Assembly (NCBI RefSeq): GCF_016906535.1
Contig: NC_057379.1
Location: forward strand, 2,046,001-2,110,000
Length of the DNA stretch: 64,000 nucleotides
Source of the DNA: Rhizoctonia solani
Taxonomy: Eukaryota > Basidiomycota > Agaricomycetes > Cantharellales > Ceratobasidiaceae
Reading direction: 5' to 3'
The translations under genes were made by a program, and so were the position numbers. How positions within the stretch are numbered: position 1 is the stretch's first letter; the number at the start of each line of letters is the position of its first letter. Below, in pieces: positions 9,582 through 21,460 of the stretch. The notes beneath the pieces are model-generated. The model did no database searches. It worked only from the letters and a program-made list of their open reading frames with translations, and had not been told where the DNA came from.

Positions 9582-10139
9582 TGTTACAACCTCCTTACAT
9601 ATACCATCAGAATCGGACGAATTTTCTATTATTTCTAGTATTTTTACGGACTTGATATCTTATGTTTTTCGATCACGTGATCTCGGCGCTTATTATGCCG
9701 AGATACCGCGCCAAGTTGCCGTGCCAAGGGCGCTTGGGAGAAATCCACGCTTCTGCGCAGTCCGCAGCACGCTTCTCATTTCCCTTCTATACTTCTTTCT
9801 CTCACGCGCACAGACCATGTAGATAGTGTGCTTTGTCTATATACAGCAGGGAAATTGCTTGGAAACACCAAGTCGATTTTACCTCGTCTCTTATTCACTA
9901 GAGAAGGTAGCCAGCCAGCTAAGTAGCCGGCCCCCAGTAGTAACAGTAACACTCACCCCTTTACTTGACCTACCACACCTCCAGGCCTCAGGCCCCATTG
10001 CCATCAGTAGTTAGTAGTAAGCCGCCTTAAGCGGTATTAGATAGCCTTAGATAAGTAGATTACATAAGCAGTGTCTGTAGTAGTTACGGCCTCAAGCGCC
10101 CACCACTAGCAAGTACCCACCTTACAGTGGTGTACGACA
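9582..10139 (+). repeat. 3' LTR of Ty3 copy 1
   Basis: 558 bp, nearly identical by eye to the 5' LTR with a few indels (one T fewer in a T-run near 9645, one extra A near 9869). It is followed by the TSD GAGAC at 10140-10144. Confidence 0.92.
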
Positions 10140-10171
10140 GAGACAAGGTAAAATCAACTTGGGGTCTCCAA

Positions 10172-10725
10172 TGTTGTACACCACGGTAATGTGGGTACAC
10201 GCTGGGGGGGGGCGCTTAAGGCCGTACTACTACAAGCTTATGTAATCTAACTTAACTAGGCTATACTACGGCCGCTGTAAGGCGGACTTCTACTGGCTAT
10301 CTACTGCGAAGGGGCCTGAGGCCTGGGAGGTGTGGTGAGTTAAGTAATGGGGGTGACTTCTGGAAACAACTGGGCCGGCTACTTAGCTGGCTGACTAATC
10401 CCTCCTCAATGGATACGAGACAAGGTAAAATTGACTTGGAGACTCCAAGCGATTTCCCTGCTGTATATATAGACTAAGCACACTATCTACATGGTCTGTG
10501 CGCGTGGGAGAAAGTACAGAGGACAAATGAGAAGCGTGCTGCGGGCTGCGCAGAAGCGTGGATTTCTCCTAAGCGCCCTTGGCACGGCATCTCGGCGCGG
10601 CATCTCGGCATAATAAGCGCCGAGATCACGTGATCGAAAAACATGAGATAATCAGTTCGTAAAAAATACTAAAAATAATAGAAAAAATAGGCGAATCCAG
10701 TGGTATAATTTAGGAGGTTATAACA
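10172..10725 (-). repeat. 3' LTR of Ty3 copy 2
   Basis: 554 bp, reads TGTTATAACC...GTGTACAACA on the minus strand. It abuts the G-rich polypurine tract. Confidence 0.9.
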
Positions 10726-10736
10726 TTGCCCCCCCC

Positions 10737-13700
10737 TTAAAGGCTCTTGGCGGAGTCACGAGCCTTTTTCAGTCGCAACTTGTTGAAGCGTTGGATCTCC
10801 TCTTGACTATGCTCCAGGAGTTCCTCGGGTTCCCATGAATTGTCTTCTGGACCGTAACCTTTCCATTTTATCAGGTAGAACACTTTCCTCGTTGACGTTT
10901 TTGAGTCAATGATCTTTTCCACTTCTACTATTCCTCCCCTTCTATGTTTCAGGGGGAGGGGTCGTTCTGGGAATGGCTGACTTGGTGATCGGGCTCTTTG
11001 ATAGCAGCCAACATAAAAGACGTCATGGATTTTCAGGGTCTCTGGGAGCTCTAGGCGGTAGGCGTGACTGGAGATTTTCTCAAGGATTTTGAAGGGACCA
11101 AGACGTTTGGGGTCCAATTTGTTGGAATTAGTCCTGAGTTCTACGTTCTTTCCATCCAGCCAGACTTTCTCTCCTATCGAGTACTCCGGTACTGTTCCTT
11201 GGTTCCTGGTCATCCGTTCTTTGCTTAATCTGAGAGCTGACTCGGCTTCCTTCCATTCCCGTGCTAGTGTGTCTGCTACATCGTCTGCCTCTGGAACGTT
11301 GGCTGGGACGTTGGAGGGGTTCATCACTGGGCTTTGTCCGTAGACCAGTTCAAAGGGTGTTTTTCCTGTTGCTGCGTGTTTGGCATTATTGTACGCATAT
11401 TCTGCCAAAGGTAACCAAGCCGCCCAATCAGAGTGATTGGTGCAACGTAGGAACGTAGGTAAAACTCGATGAACTGGTTGACTCTTTCCGTTTGCCCATC
11501 TGACTCTGGGTGATAAGCCGAAGAGAATGCTGGTTTTACTCCAAGTCGCTGGTAAAGTGCCCTTAGGAATTTCCCTGTGAAGGTAGTTCCTCTATCCAAG
11601 ACTGTTTTGACAGGTAGTCCATGGAGTTTCCAGACGTGGGTAATGAATAGATCCGCCAGACCCCTTGCTGTGACCTTCTTGGAAGTGGGGATGAAATGGC
11701 CAAATTTGGAGAAGGAGTCTATTACCACCAGTATGGCGTCGTGTCCTTGGGACTTGGGAAACCCTGTAATGAAGTCATAAGAGATGGTGTGGGAACGGAT
11801 AAGGGGGGACTTCTAGGGGTTTAAGGGCGATGACAGGAGCATGAGCGCGTCGGTTGGCTTGGCAGATAGGGCAACATTCTACCCATTCCTTGGCTGTAGA
11901 CTTCATGCCAGGCCACCAATAGTTACGACTTAGGAGTTCGAGGGTTCTTTGCTGACCCGGGTGTCCTGCTAGGGGGGAGTCATGGAATTCCCTGAGGAGT
12001 CTTTCTTTCAGGGGTTCATTGTCTGGAACCACCAGTTTCCCCCGATACCACAGGAGATCCTCTTCCCAATTGTAGTCTCTGTAAGCTTTTCTTATTGATG
12101 GTGGAGCGTTATTGGCATCTTTGGTCAGGAATTGGATGATGGGCTCTAGGGAGGGGTCTTCCCTCAGTTTAGAGCGTACTTCTGTAACAATTTCCAGCTC
12201 TTCCTCTGATGTGTTTGCAAAGACCTCTGATGGTAGCATGACTTCTGGTTCTTGGGGGGTGTCCACATAGTCCGATCGTCTGGACAAGGCGTCGGCTTGC
12301 CTGATTGTTTTCCTGGGCGATAATGTATCTCAAAAATTGAAGTTGCTCAGGAATACGCGCCATCTAGCATGCCGTTGATTGAATGTCCTTGCCTGCATCC
12401 AGTACTCAAGGTTGCGGTGATCTGTAAATACCTGAACTGGCTTGTCTGTAGCTTCCAGGAAAATACGCCATTCCTCCAGGGCTTTGATGATGGCTAGGAG
12501 TTCCTTGTCATGAGTGTCGTAGTTTCCTTCTGCCCCTGAGAATGATTTAGACATGTACGCGATTGGATGCAACCGGTTATCTGGGCCCCGCTGACTAAGA
12601 ATGGCTCCCATGGCTACCCCTGAGGCGTCGGTCTCAAGATAATAGGGGAGTTCTGGGTTGGAATGGATGAGAACCGGCGACTTGGTAACAAGAACCTTCA
12701 ACTCCTGAAATGCTGCTTCTCTAGGTCGCCCCATGACCAAGGGGTTTCCTTTCTGGTGAGGTTGTGCAGAGGGCGTGCTACTGAGCTGAAATTGGGGATG
12801 AACCGTCGGAGGTAGTTAACAAAGCCCAAGAAGGCCTGGACCTGTTTGACCGTTCTGGGTTGAGGCCATGATGTAACTGCCTCTACCTTCTTCTGATCCA
12901 TGGAGAAGCCTGATGGGGATATAACAATACCAAGATAATTGACCGTGGTGACGTGGAAATGGCACTTGGACAGTTTACAGAATAGCTGGTTCTTCATTAA
13001 CCGAGACAGAACTTCCCTGACATGGGTAGGGTGATCCTTAGGGTTTTCTGAGAAAATCAGGATATCGTCCAAGTAAATGACCACTGTGACGTCAATAAGA
13101 TCCCGGAATAGGTCGTTCATGAAATGTTGGAAGGCGGCCGGGGCATTAGTGAGACCAAAAGGCATAACTAGATATTCGAATAGCCCATATTTAGTCCTGA
13201 AAGCCGTCTTCCATTCATCTCCTTCCTTGATCCTGACGTTATTATATCCCCAGCGTAAGTCCAATTTCGTGAAGATCTTTGCGTGCCTAAGCTTGGCCAT
13301 CAAGTCGTCTTGCCTAGGGAGTGGGTATACGTTCTTGTGCGTGACGTCATTCAACTTCCTGTAATCAACGACTAGTCGGAGGGACCCATCAGCCTTCTTC
13401 ACAAACATGACCGGGGCGCCTGCTGAGGAGGTACTAGGGCGGATTTTGCCCGTTGCTAATTCCTCATCAATATGCTGTTTTAGCGCCTTTGATTCTGCGT
13501 CGGTCATGCCGTATATGGGGCCAGGAGACAGTTTGGCATCCGGGACAAGGTCAATAGAGATGTCATACTCCCTATGTGGAGGGAGGACCTTAAATTCTTC
13601 TTCGCCAAAAACCTTAGCAAACTCATGGTACTGAGGGGGGAGGTCTGCTAAGGGGTCTGAGTCTGCTTCTTCCTCGGAGGCAATTTGAGCCTGTTCAGGG

Positions 13701-14157
13701 AATGTAACTAGTCCCTGTTGCCAATCGATAAGAGGAGCTTCTGCTGTTAACCATGTCATGCCTAGGATCGCCAGGGTGTTGCCAATGGGGCAAACAAGAA
13801 ATGGGATGGAGTGGGTATGGCCATTGGCCGAGGGGTGAGGTGGACCTGGTGCCAAATGCAACCAGTCTGAGAGATAGTACCATCTAACATTCTCACAACT
13901 CGTGGATTTTCGAGTTGGGTTTTTGGGATTTTATATTTTTCCACAATCAAAGGAGAGATGAAGTTTGATGTGGCTCCTGAATCAATGAGAGTCTTGAGGG
14001 GTTCTGCCAGGAAATTTTGGACGTATAGATTGATGAATAGCAAGGGTTTTTTATTCGAATCCAGAGCAAGAGATACAAATTCAAAACTATCTAAATTGTC
14101 CATTTTTTGGGTTGGGGCTTGGCAGCAGTCCTCGACTTTATTCTTTTCCCGACTCAT
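10737..14157 (-). pseudogene. Ty3 copy 2 pol, frameshifted
   Basis: Homologous to copy 1 pol over its whole length, starting at an ATG (14157) that overlaps the gag end in another frame. The frame changes near 13.8, 12.7, 12.3, 11.8 and 11.35 kb, so no full polyprotein can be made; at 12330 an extra T in a T-run is one visible cause. Protease DSGA, RT YLDD (intact, unlike copy 1), RNase H ETDASG, integrase HHCC and DDE segments and the chromodomain (YLIKWKGYGPEDNSWEP) are all recognisable. Confidence 0.9.
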
Positions 14158-15329
14158 CCTCAGCTACCTTGGCTGCCTCCTTGATGGTCGCCTTCCAACC
14201 ATTGGGGCACTGCTTGATTCCATGCCCTTTTTGACCGCACTTGACACAAAGGCCAGACACGCGGCGGCAATCCCTTCCTCAGGTGTGACATAGTTGGGGT
14301 CTTCCGATAGGCGGACTCGTTGTGTGTGGTAGTGGTGGAGGTAGTGGCCGCGGTGGCCAAGGACTTGGCAGGGAGCTTCTTGGGACGGTTCTCCTCGTTC
14401 TCCCGACGAATGTTGTCAATTTTGATGGAGGCAGCAAAGATAGCCTCCAACTCGTCGGGAATGCTGTCTTTGGTAGACAGGAGTTCTTTGACCTTCCAGT
14501 GAAGGCCGCGCGTGAATTGGGCGATGTACGCCTCCTTGTTCCAGTCAAGTTCCGCCATGAATTGCAGAATTCCGTGACGTACTCCGACGTGGTTGTGGTC
14601 TGAGTCAGCGCGGCAATCTTCCTGGCAGCCGCCCTTTTGGCATCGGGATCCGCAAAGGCTTCCTTGAACTTGGTTGTCATGGCCGGGATGGTCGTGGGGG
14701 CATTGGTTTCACCCTTGAGGATACTTCCAATAAGAGGGAGTGACCAATCAGCGGCTTTATCCTCCATGTGGTAGAGGATCCAGACAATCAACTGCTCGTC
14801 TTCCTCAAATTGGTCCCTGTGCAGGGCCCCCCATAACAGCATGCGGTCCAGCCATTGAACCGCCTTTTGCCCTCGGATCTCCCCCTTAAATGGATCTGGT
14901 AGCTCCATTTTGGGACGTTTGGTGTCCGAGCCCAAACTGAAGGGAGTGAGGGTCCTCAGATCCCTAAGCGCTCCGCAAGGTTCTTCCTTGATCCTCCTTG
15001 GCTGTTCTTCCTTGGAGTCGTACCCAGTGGTGCCTCTGGTAGGGCGGAAAGGGTCTTTGAACCCAGGCCTAGCCGTTCTTGGAGTGTCGGCTTGTCTCCT
15101 GTATGAGAAGGAGGGGTGACAGGCCCAGTCAATGGGCCAGGCTGTGCTTGGGTTTGGGTGGTTCCCCTTGGTCCTTGTCGCCGAGAAGGTCCGCGGTCTC
15201 TTTGCATATGGCTTTGAGCTCGCTGAGCTGTTGGCCTTGGGAGCGGATCTGGTCCTGTAAGGACCCAACGGTGGCTGTGAGGGCTGTGACAGCCTTGAGG
15301 AGAGCGCTAATGGTCGGCTCTGGTTCCAT
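14138..15329 (-). pseudogene. Ty3 copy 2 gag, frameshifted
   Basis: Starts MEPEPTISALL like copy 1 Gag. The frame shifts near 15.15 kb, near 14.55 kb and again near 14.3 kb. The CCHC region at the C terminus is present at the nucleotide level but split between frames. It ends GKE-stop at 14138, overlapping the pol ATG at 14157. Confidence 0.87.
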
Positions 15330-15833
15330 TTCTGACAAGTCTCGCGCAGTGGGAGATGGGCTGCGAGTGGGTGGTTGGGAATGGGATGGAACTGAGCGAC
15401 GGCTGGTACGACTAGAGGGACGGGAGTAGGGGTGTGGGGCGCCAGAGCGGTGTGGATGGAATTGTGAAAAACGGCGTGGGGAAGGGTGCCTATATCAGGA
15501 CTTATGGGCGGTTTTTGTGCAGAGTGTGAACGCTAAACCCTTGCGTCAGACACCTAGCGTTGGACTATCCCTACAACAAATCAACAGATCTGGCGATCGT
15601 GATATGAGCGGGTTTTTAGCAAGCGGGTGAGTCAGCTGTCTAGGGTCGCTATCTGCTGTGTTCCGGCGAAACACGTGGTATGCGGGGGATTAGGATCCAT
15701 CTGCCTTATAGCAATTCGGTACTACGTGGGGGTGGGGGATTTTTGATTATTATATCCCGCAAAGTGGCCCCAATCACGTGATTTCCCTTGTGCTAGTACA
15801 GGGGACCTTCTCCTTGTCAATCAAAGCCTACAG

Positions 15834-15849
15834 CAAGTCAATTTTACAA
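15834..15849 (-). promoter_or_regulatory. Primer-binding site of copy 2
   Basis: Minus-strand TTGTAAAATTGACTTG directly follows the 5' LTR. Its complement matches CCAAGTCGATTTTAC inside the LTR with one G:U-type difference, supporting the same self-priming reading as copy 1. Confidence 0.55.
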
Positions 15850-16406
15850 TGTTGTACACCACGGTAATGTGGGTACACGCTGGTGGGGGCGGGCGCTTAA
15901 GGCCGTACTACTACAAGCTTATGTAATCTAACTTAACTAGGCTATACTACGGCCGCTGTAAGGCGGACTTCTACTGGCTATCTACTGCAAAGGGGCCTGA
16001 GGCCTGGGAGGTGTGGTGAGTTAAGTAATGGGGGTGACTTCTGGAAACAACTGGGCCGGCTACTTAGCTGGCTGACTAATCCCTCCTCAATGGATACGAG
16101 ACGGTAAAATCGACTTGGAGACTCCAAGCGATTTCCCTGCTGTATATATAGACTAAGCACACTATCTACATGGTCTGTGCGCGTGGGAGAAAGAAGTACA
16201 GAGGACAAATGAGAAGCGTGCTGCGGGCTGCGCAGAAGCGTGGATTTCTCCTAAGCGCCCTTGGCACGGCATCTCGGCGCGGCATCTCGGCTAATAAGCG
16301 CCGAGATCACGTGATCGAAAAACATGAGATAATCAGTTCGTAAAAAATACTAAAAATAATAGAAAAAATAGGCGAATCCAGTGGTATAATTTAGGAGGTT
16401 ATAACA
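15850..16406 (-). repeat. 5' LTR of Ty3 copy 2
   Basis: 557 bp; differs from the 10172-10725 LTR by small indels such as a missing AAG in the GAGAC(AAG)GTAAAAT word. It carries the CACGTG palindrome and TATA-like word of the family. Confidence 0.9.
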
Positions 16407-16689
16407 TCCAAGCAATTTTCCTGCTGTATATAGAAGTACAAGCACTATCTACATGGTCTGCGCATGTGTGAAAAGAAGTACAAATGTGAAATGAGAAGCA
16501 TGCTGCGGGCTGCACAGAAGCGTGGATTTCTCCTAAGCGCCCTTGGCACGGCATCTCGGCGCTGCATCTTGGCATAATAAGCGCCGAGATCACGTGATTG
16601 AAAAAGTGAAGATAACAAGCTCGTAAAAAATAGTAAAAATATTAGAATAATCAGGCAAATCCAATGGTATAGGTTAGGAAGTTATAACA

Positions 16690-17241
16690 AATAATAACCA
16701 TGCTAGGAACAACACTGAGATAACATCTAAGTCCAAGGACAACAGCCTCACAGTCTTGGATATGCACAACAAAGCAGTGGTTAACAAAGATACATTTTGT
16801 CAAGCACATGATAGTAGCATACATATATCTAAAACGGTACAGAGAGTGCAATGCACCTTTCAACCCAAGCCATTGTTGCAAGGAAGCCATCTCATTGACT
16901 CCATGGACTCATGAGGCCCACATGGCTACAGCGCAGCATGAACATGTCAAAAACCATATGGACAACTGTCACAAACATTCATACAAACAATTGAGCTTGG
17001 GACCATCATTGTTGAAAGACATCTACTCACTGTCAACTAAGAGAATGTCACTGCACACCACATGCAACCCACCATATACTGCAAGTGACTCATTGTACCT
17101 CCTAAGCAATCCGCTGTACTCTCTGAGTTGCCTGCCAAACAGCTTGACCAACCACAAAAGTAATGGCCCAGTCAACCCCTTGAGTCATAACACCAGTTAT
17201 GATACAACACTGGACAATTACCTGGTTGACAACATGGACAA
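16690..17241 (+). pseudogene. Family A giant ORF, segment 2
   Basis: Continues segment 1 in frame to a TGA at 16912. From about 16808 a second frame, one base over, stays open to the next insertion at 17241 and joins segment 3 in frame, so an indel lies near 16.85-16.91 kb. The product is Ser/Leu/Asn-rich with no recognised domain. Confidence 0.5.
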
Positions 17242-17661
17242 TGTCACAACTCAGCTTGGACCTATGGTACAAGGAGGCTTAATGTCTGTGGCCCTATCAC
17301 CAATGGACAATGAAACTGGTAGAGGGGCAGCAAGGGCCCAAGGGGTAATGGTAAGGGTAGTGAGGCAACAAGGGCCTAGGGTTATGATCTAAGTAGAGAG
17401 CACTAATGGCCAACAAGGGGCCTGGGCTAAGGGTGTGTGAGAGCTAAGGTGAATTGACAAAGAGGTCAAGTCTTTATACACAAGTGAAGCCACATCAAAA
17501 ACAACAGTACTAAATAACAAGTCATTCTGCAATGTCACATCATATATCAAATATGTCACATGATCTTGATGAGTCATAAATATATACCAAAAAAGGAAAC
17601 TGTCTCAGAAAAAAGGTAGAAAATAGTAAAAATTCATGTCATGCCAATGAAGGTCATGACA
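17242..17661 (-). mobile_element. Family E solo LTR
   Basis: 420 bp with TGTCACAAC...GGTCATGACA ends and the TSD GACAA (17237-17241, 17662-17666). The other copy at 53549-53993 has a TATA-like GTATTTAAACC, which sets orientation. A 194-codon frame runs out of the giant ORF into it and is partly LTR-encoded. Confidence 0.82.
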
Positions 17662-17756
17662 GACAACAGCTACAAAGCCTCAGGCAGTCAACTAAGCTTT
17701 GAACCTGATACAGAGTCTAAGTACTTACCTGCAACGGTAAGACAGCCAGAGGAATG
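17662..17756 (+). pseudogene. Family A giant ORF, segment 3
   Basis: About 95 bp left between two insertions. It reads in frame from segment 2 across the GACAA duplication and on into segment 4 across GAATG, giving words such as SFEPDTESKYLPATVRQPEE. Confidence 0.5.
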
Positions 17757-18752
17757 TGTCATGACCCATGCCTTTGCTGGCATGTCTCCTGACCAAGCCA
17801 CCTACTAATAGGATATTCCACAGTCTTTATAAGGCCGCATATACTACATATATGCAGTCAGAACTGTCATTACTTGTTACACTCCCTTAACATATACCAT
17901 CAGAATTGCCTTATTTTTCTATTATTTTTAGTATTTTTTACAAACTCTATATCTTCACTTTTTCAATCATGTGATCTTGGCGCTTATTATGCCAAGATGC
18001 TGCGCCAAGATGCTGTGCCAAGGGCGCTTAGGAAGAATCCATGCTTCTGCACAGTCCGCAGCATGCTTCCTTTTTCATATGTATGCTTCTTTCTCTCATG
18101 CACACAGACCATGTAGATAGTGCCTCTTTGTTATATAAACAGCAGGAAAATTGCTTGGAACCACCAAGTCAATTTTACCTTGTCTCTTACTCATTAGAGA
18201 AGGTCTCCAGCCAGCTAAGTAGCCAGCCCCCAGTAGTATTGCGCACTTACCCCTCTACCTCACTCATCACACCTCCCAGGCCTAAGGCCCCCTTGCACTC
18301 AGTAGTTTGCAGAAGAGCGCCTTAAGCGCTAGTAGTATAGCCTAGATTAGATAAGTTAGACAGCACTGTCTGTGGTAGTACAGCCACAAGTGCCTACCCA
18401 CCAGCAAGTACCCACCTTACAGTGGTGTACAACATTACTCTATGGGCTCATGACTTAGAGACTGACAGTCCACCAGGGTCACATGACCTCCCCCCCTCCA
18501 GTCCTCTATCAAATACTATACTAAACTACTACAGATTTGAGGTGGGGGGGATGACATAATCTCTTCTATTATAATAAATATTCAGACCTTGCCTGTGGGC
18601 ATTAACATTGGCCTGTGGCTAGGGGGGTGGGGGGAGTGCAACATCCCCCAGCAATATATATTATTCATATATCACTGTGCATCACATATACTATATATAT
18701 CTTTGACAGTGGATATATATGGTAATAACCTTTCCAGATATGGGTTATGACA
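17757..18752 (-). mobile_element. Family C solo LTR-like element, itself split by a family-1 LTR
   Basis: TGTCATGACCCAT...ATGGGTTATGACA, a 13-bp near-perfect terminal inverted repeat, with the TSD GAATG (17752-17756, 18753-18757). Without the inner LTR it is about 430 bp. Opposite in orientation to the copies at 32635 and 39729. No coding capacity. An LTR is more likely than a MITE because of the TG...CA ends and the 5-bp TSD. Confidence 0.75.
17875..18434 (+). mobile_element. Family-1 solo LTR
   Basis: 560 bp, TGTTACACTCC...GTGTACAACA, TSD TTACT (17870-17874, 18435-18439), inserted in the family C unit. Confidence 0.88.
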
Positions 18753-18921
18753 GAATGGCACACTGAACCTAAGACTCAACAAGGTCAGGCAATGGTTAGC
18801 TCTCAATGCCTGCCAAACCAAGCTATATCATACAACTGCCACAATGAATCAGTTGCAGAGAGTCAATATTTAAGCAAGTACTCACCAAGAATTGCAGTAC
18901 AACTAGACAAATGGCTGGTAC
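18753..18921 (+). pseudogene. Family A giant ORF, segment 4
   Basis: Open in the frame continued from segment 3 (EWHTEPKTQQGQ...) to the family D insertion. Joined across GGTAC/GCTAC it continues in frame into segment 5. Confidence 0.55.
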
Positions 18922-19352
18922 TGTTAAGAGTTGTGTAAGTACAGGAGTAAGAAAGAATTACTATATACAAAATGTATATGGGAATAACTAAGAACTAGTA
19001 TTAAGATTCAGAATATATGCACAGAATATATGCACAATATAGGCTAGGTTATCAGGAATAACAACTCCTAACAAATACTCTACCAACTATCAAGTGCAGG
19101 TGGTTGGTTATGTATAGTACCTTAGACTAATGTTACTTAAGCCTAAGTGACTAAGGGTATGTCTACTTAAGGTCTCTGGGATAGTACCTTAAGTAAGAGG
19201 GTTACCTGACTAATGTACAGGATTTATAGGATTTGCCTAATAAGTATAGGACTTATATATGCTTAAGTAAGACTTAAGACTTATGGGGTTCACCTAAAAT
19301 ATATCTAGGATTTATGAGATATTGTAGATAAAGCTATCTACAATATAGGGGG

Positions 19353-21460
19353 TGTTATGGATATGACATTTCTTCTTTAATCTGTACTTATTTTATTAAT
19401 TACACTAGTAATCTTACAGTAAACAAATGAGATAAAGATGCGAACTAAGGTTTTCAAGGTCCCTCTATCCAATAGTGACCTTTACAAAACCTACAAACCT
19501 CAGGAATACCCTCAATATGCGATGCCTTTCGCATATATGCTGTTTTCTCACTCATTTAAATATATATAAACTCAGCTGAGTAGATAAACAGTAACAAGTA
19601 ATATTTCTCTTGTTTGTAGTATTTATTATTCAAGATTCTATCTTGTGGCTACACACAGTAATATTCAGGGTCCCCCCTGTCGCATAGGCAAGTGCTCCGG
19701 CGCTTAATCAGCCCTTAAGCGCCGACGCACTAAATGCGCCTTTTCTCCATTACCCGGGCATCCCACACTGCCGAATCGCTTGCGCTTAGGTGCGCCGGTA
19801 TGTGCGCTCCAGAACGCTGGGTCAAACTCCCAAAACGGACAACATTTGGCAGAGTTATGCCCCATTTACTGTAAGTACCCAATGCAGTGGTATCCTACCT
19901 TTGGGACTGTTTACTCCAAGGATGAAACACTTAGCCTTGGGACATCTAAGGACCCACACAGGTAAATACTGCCTTGGGGCAAACATTGCCTGGGGGCAAA
20001 TGTTAGGATCTGTTGTTTGTTTACTATGTAACAAAGTATTGGCTCCCTCAAGTGTTTCAGCTGCCACATGTACCTCCTGTACCCCCTCTTGGTATCAATC
20101 TTGTATATACTTGTTTGTGCACCTTCTCAGGGTATAAAAGGACCCTGTGAAGACGCTTCTAATGCATCCTACTTTTATCCATTTATCCACTCTTATATAT
20201 TGACATATACACACAAGCCTTTAACAGCTTATCTGCGCATTTACTTTAGTGATTGACTCACTGTAAATAGCATAGGAGGTTATTCGGCGCACTAAGACCA
20301 TAGGCCAGTCCCAACAGACACAGGGTAACCTATTAGTGTACTTACTGCAACCCTGTGCCCCTTGACTGTCACAGTTGTTGAGTTCAACATTGAGTATAGT
20401 GCAACAATACTGTAAGGATTGTTGGGAGTGATAGTGTTTTAATCCACCATACCCCCCATATTGTAGATATCTTTATCTACAATATCTCATAAATCCTTGT
20501 TGTAGACACACTTGATACCAGGGAATTAATTCCCATTTTCTCAAATTTAAACAAAGTTGAACGGACAACATTTTCAATCACGTGATCTTGGTGCTTATAT
20601 CATACACTAAACGCCAAGCCACGTCCCCATCCGCGCTTACCTCAGCACACGTAGCCACCTCCACCTGATGACATCATTATGACACGTCAGTGACACGTAG
20701 GCATGAGTAAGGCTGACTGCGGATTGGGGTTCTTATTTGATACAGTATTGCATATAGTTGTATTTGTAATTAGGTAGCTCTGTAATATATAAGGAGGCCA
20801 ACCAACCATGGTAACACCCAGGTCAATTACCTCCTGTTGCATCCACCAACTGTACAAGGGCCTTACTGCCCAGTAACAATTAAATACACGCCTTAAGCGT
20901 TGGACTCACTGTACTTACGTAGCTTGCTGCCGCCTTATAGCGTGTGGACATCATAGTTAGGTAGCTTGTTGTTGTAGGTAGCACCCTCACCGCCTTAAGC
21001 GGTTTCTCACTTAGTCTCATACGGCCACAAGCGCCCGCTGCCTCAATGCCCCTTAAGGACGTCTAGGACAATCCTAGATATATTTTAGGTGAACCCCATA
21101 AGTCTTAAGTCTTACTTAAGCATATATAAGTCCTATACTTATTAGGCAAATCCTATAAATCCTGTACATTAGTTAGGTAACCCTCTTACTTAAGGTACTA
21201 TCCCAGAGACCTTAAGTAGACATACCCTTAGTCACTTAGGCTTAAGTAACATTAGTCTAAGGTACTATACATAACCAACCACCTGCACTTGATAGTTGGT
21301 AGAGTATTTGTTAGGAGTTGTTATTCCTGATAACCTAGCCTATATTGTGCATATATTCTGTGCATATATTCTGAATCTTAATACTAGTTCTTAGTTATTC
21401 CCATATACATTTTGTATATAGTAAGTCTTTCTTACTCCTGTACTTACACAACTCTTAACA
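19353..21460 (+). mobile_element. Family D LTR (inner copy)
   Basis: About 1530 bp without its own insert; TGTTATGGATATGAC...ACTCTTAACA, TSD GGGGG (19348-19352, 21461-21465). TATA box TATAAAA at 20133-20139 in plus orientation supports LTR identity. Short frames in it (for example 19780-19965) recur in all D copies because the DNA is conserved; I do not consider them genes. Confidence 0.85.
20498..21070 (+). mobile_element. Family F solo LTR
   Basis: 573 bp, TGTTGTAGACACA...GTCTAGGACA, TSD ATCCT (20493-20497, 21071-21075), TATA-like TATATAA near 20786. Contains a TCACGTGAT word like the family-1 LTRs. Confidence 0.85.

Larger units (their letters stand above)
3884..10139 (+). mobile_element. 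Ty3 chromovirus (Tf2-like), full length, copy 1
   Basis: 6256 bp: two LTRs of 559 and 558 bp, a leader of about 500 bp (4443-4961, no gene seen), gag, pol, a polypurine tract and the TSD GAGAC. The proteins carry Gag CCHC knuckle, protease, RT, RNase H, integrase and a C-terminal chromodomain, in the order of Tf1/sushi chromoviruses. It is much richer in CpG than the older relics around it and both main frames are uninterrupted, so it is young. It is probably no longer autonomous because the RT active site reads YLDN (see pol). Confidence 0.95.
10172..16406 (-). mobile_element. Ty3 chromovirus, full length but decayed, copy 2
   Basis: 6235 bp on the minus strand, same family as copy 1, with LTRs at 15850-16406 (5') and 10172-10725 (3'), primer site 15834-15849, polypurine tract 10726-10740 and the TSD TCCAA. 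Gag and pol are broken by several single-base indels. The leader 15330-15833 holds no gene. Confidence 0.93.
3619..16689 (-). mobile_element. Family-1 solo LTR, split by two later Ty3 insertions
   Basis: Pieces 3619-3883, 10140-10171 and 16407-16689 join into one 570-bp LTR (TGTTGTACACC...TTATAACA, minus orientation) flanked by the TSD AATAA. Two full Ty3 elements of the same family landed in it, with TSDs GAGAC (3879-3883/10140-10144) and TCCAA (10167-10171/16407-16411). This gives a clear order: family A element, then this LTR, then the two Ty3 copies. Confidence 0.9.

Noticed and set aside
19780..19965. A 61-codon frame conserved in four family D copies
   Set aside because: The whole 1.5-kb LTR is equally conserved, and the frame is broken in the 48786 copy; no sign of coding selection.
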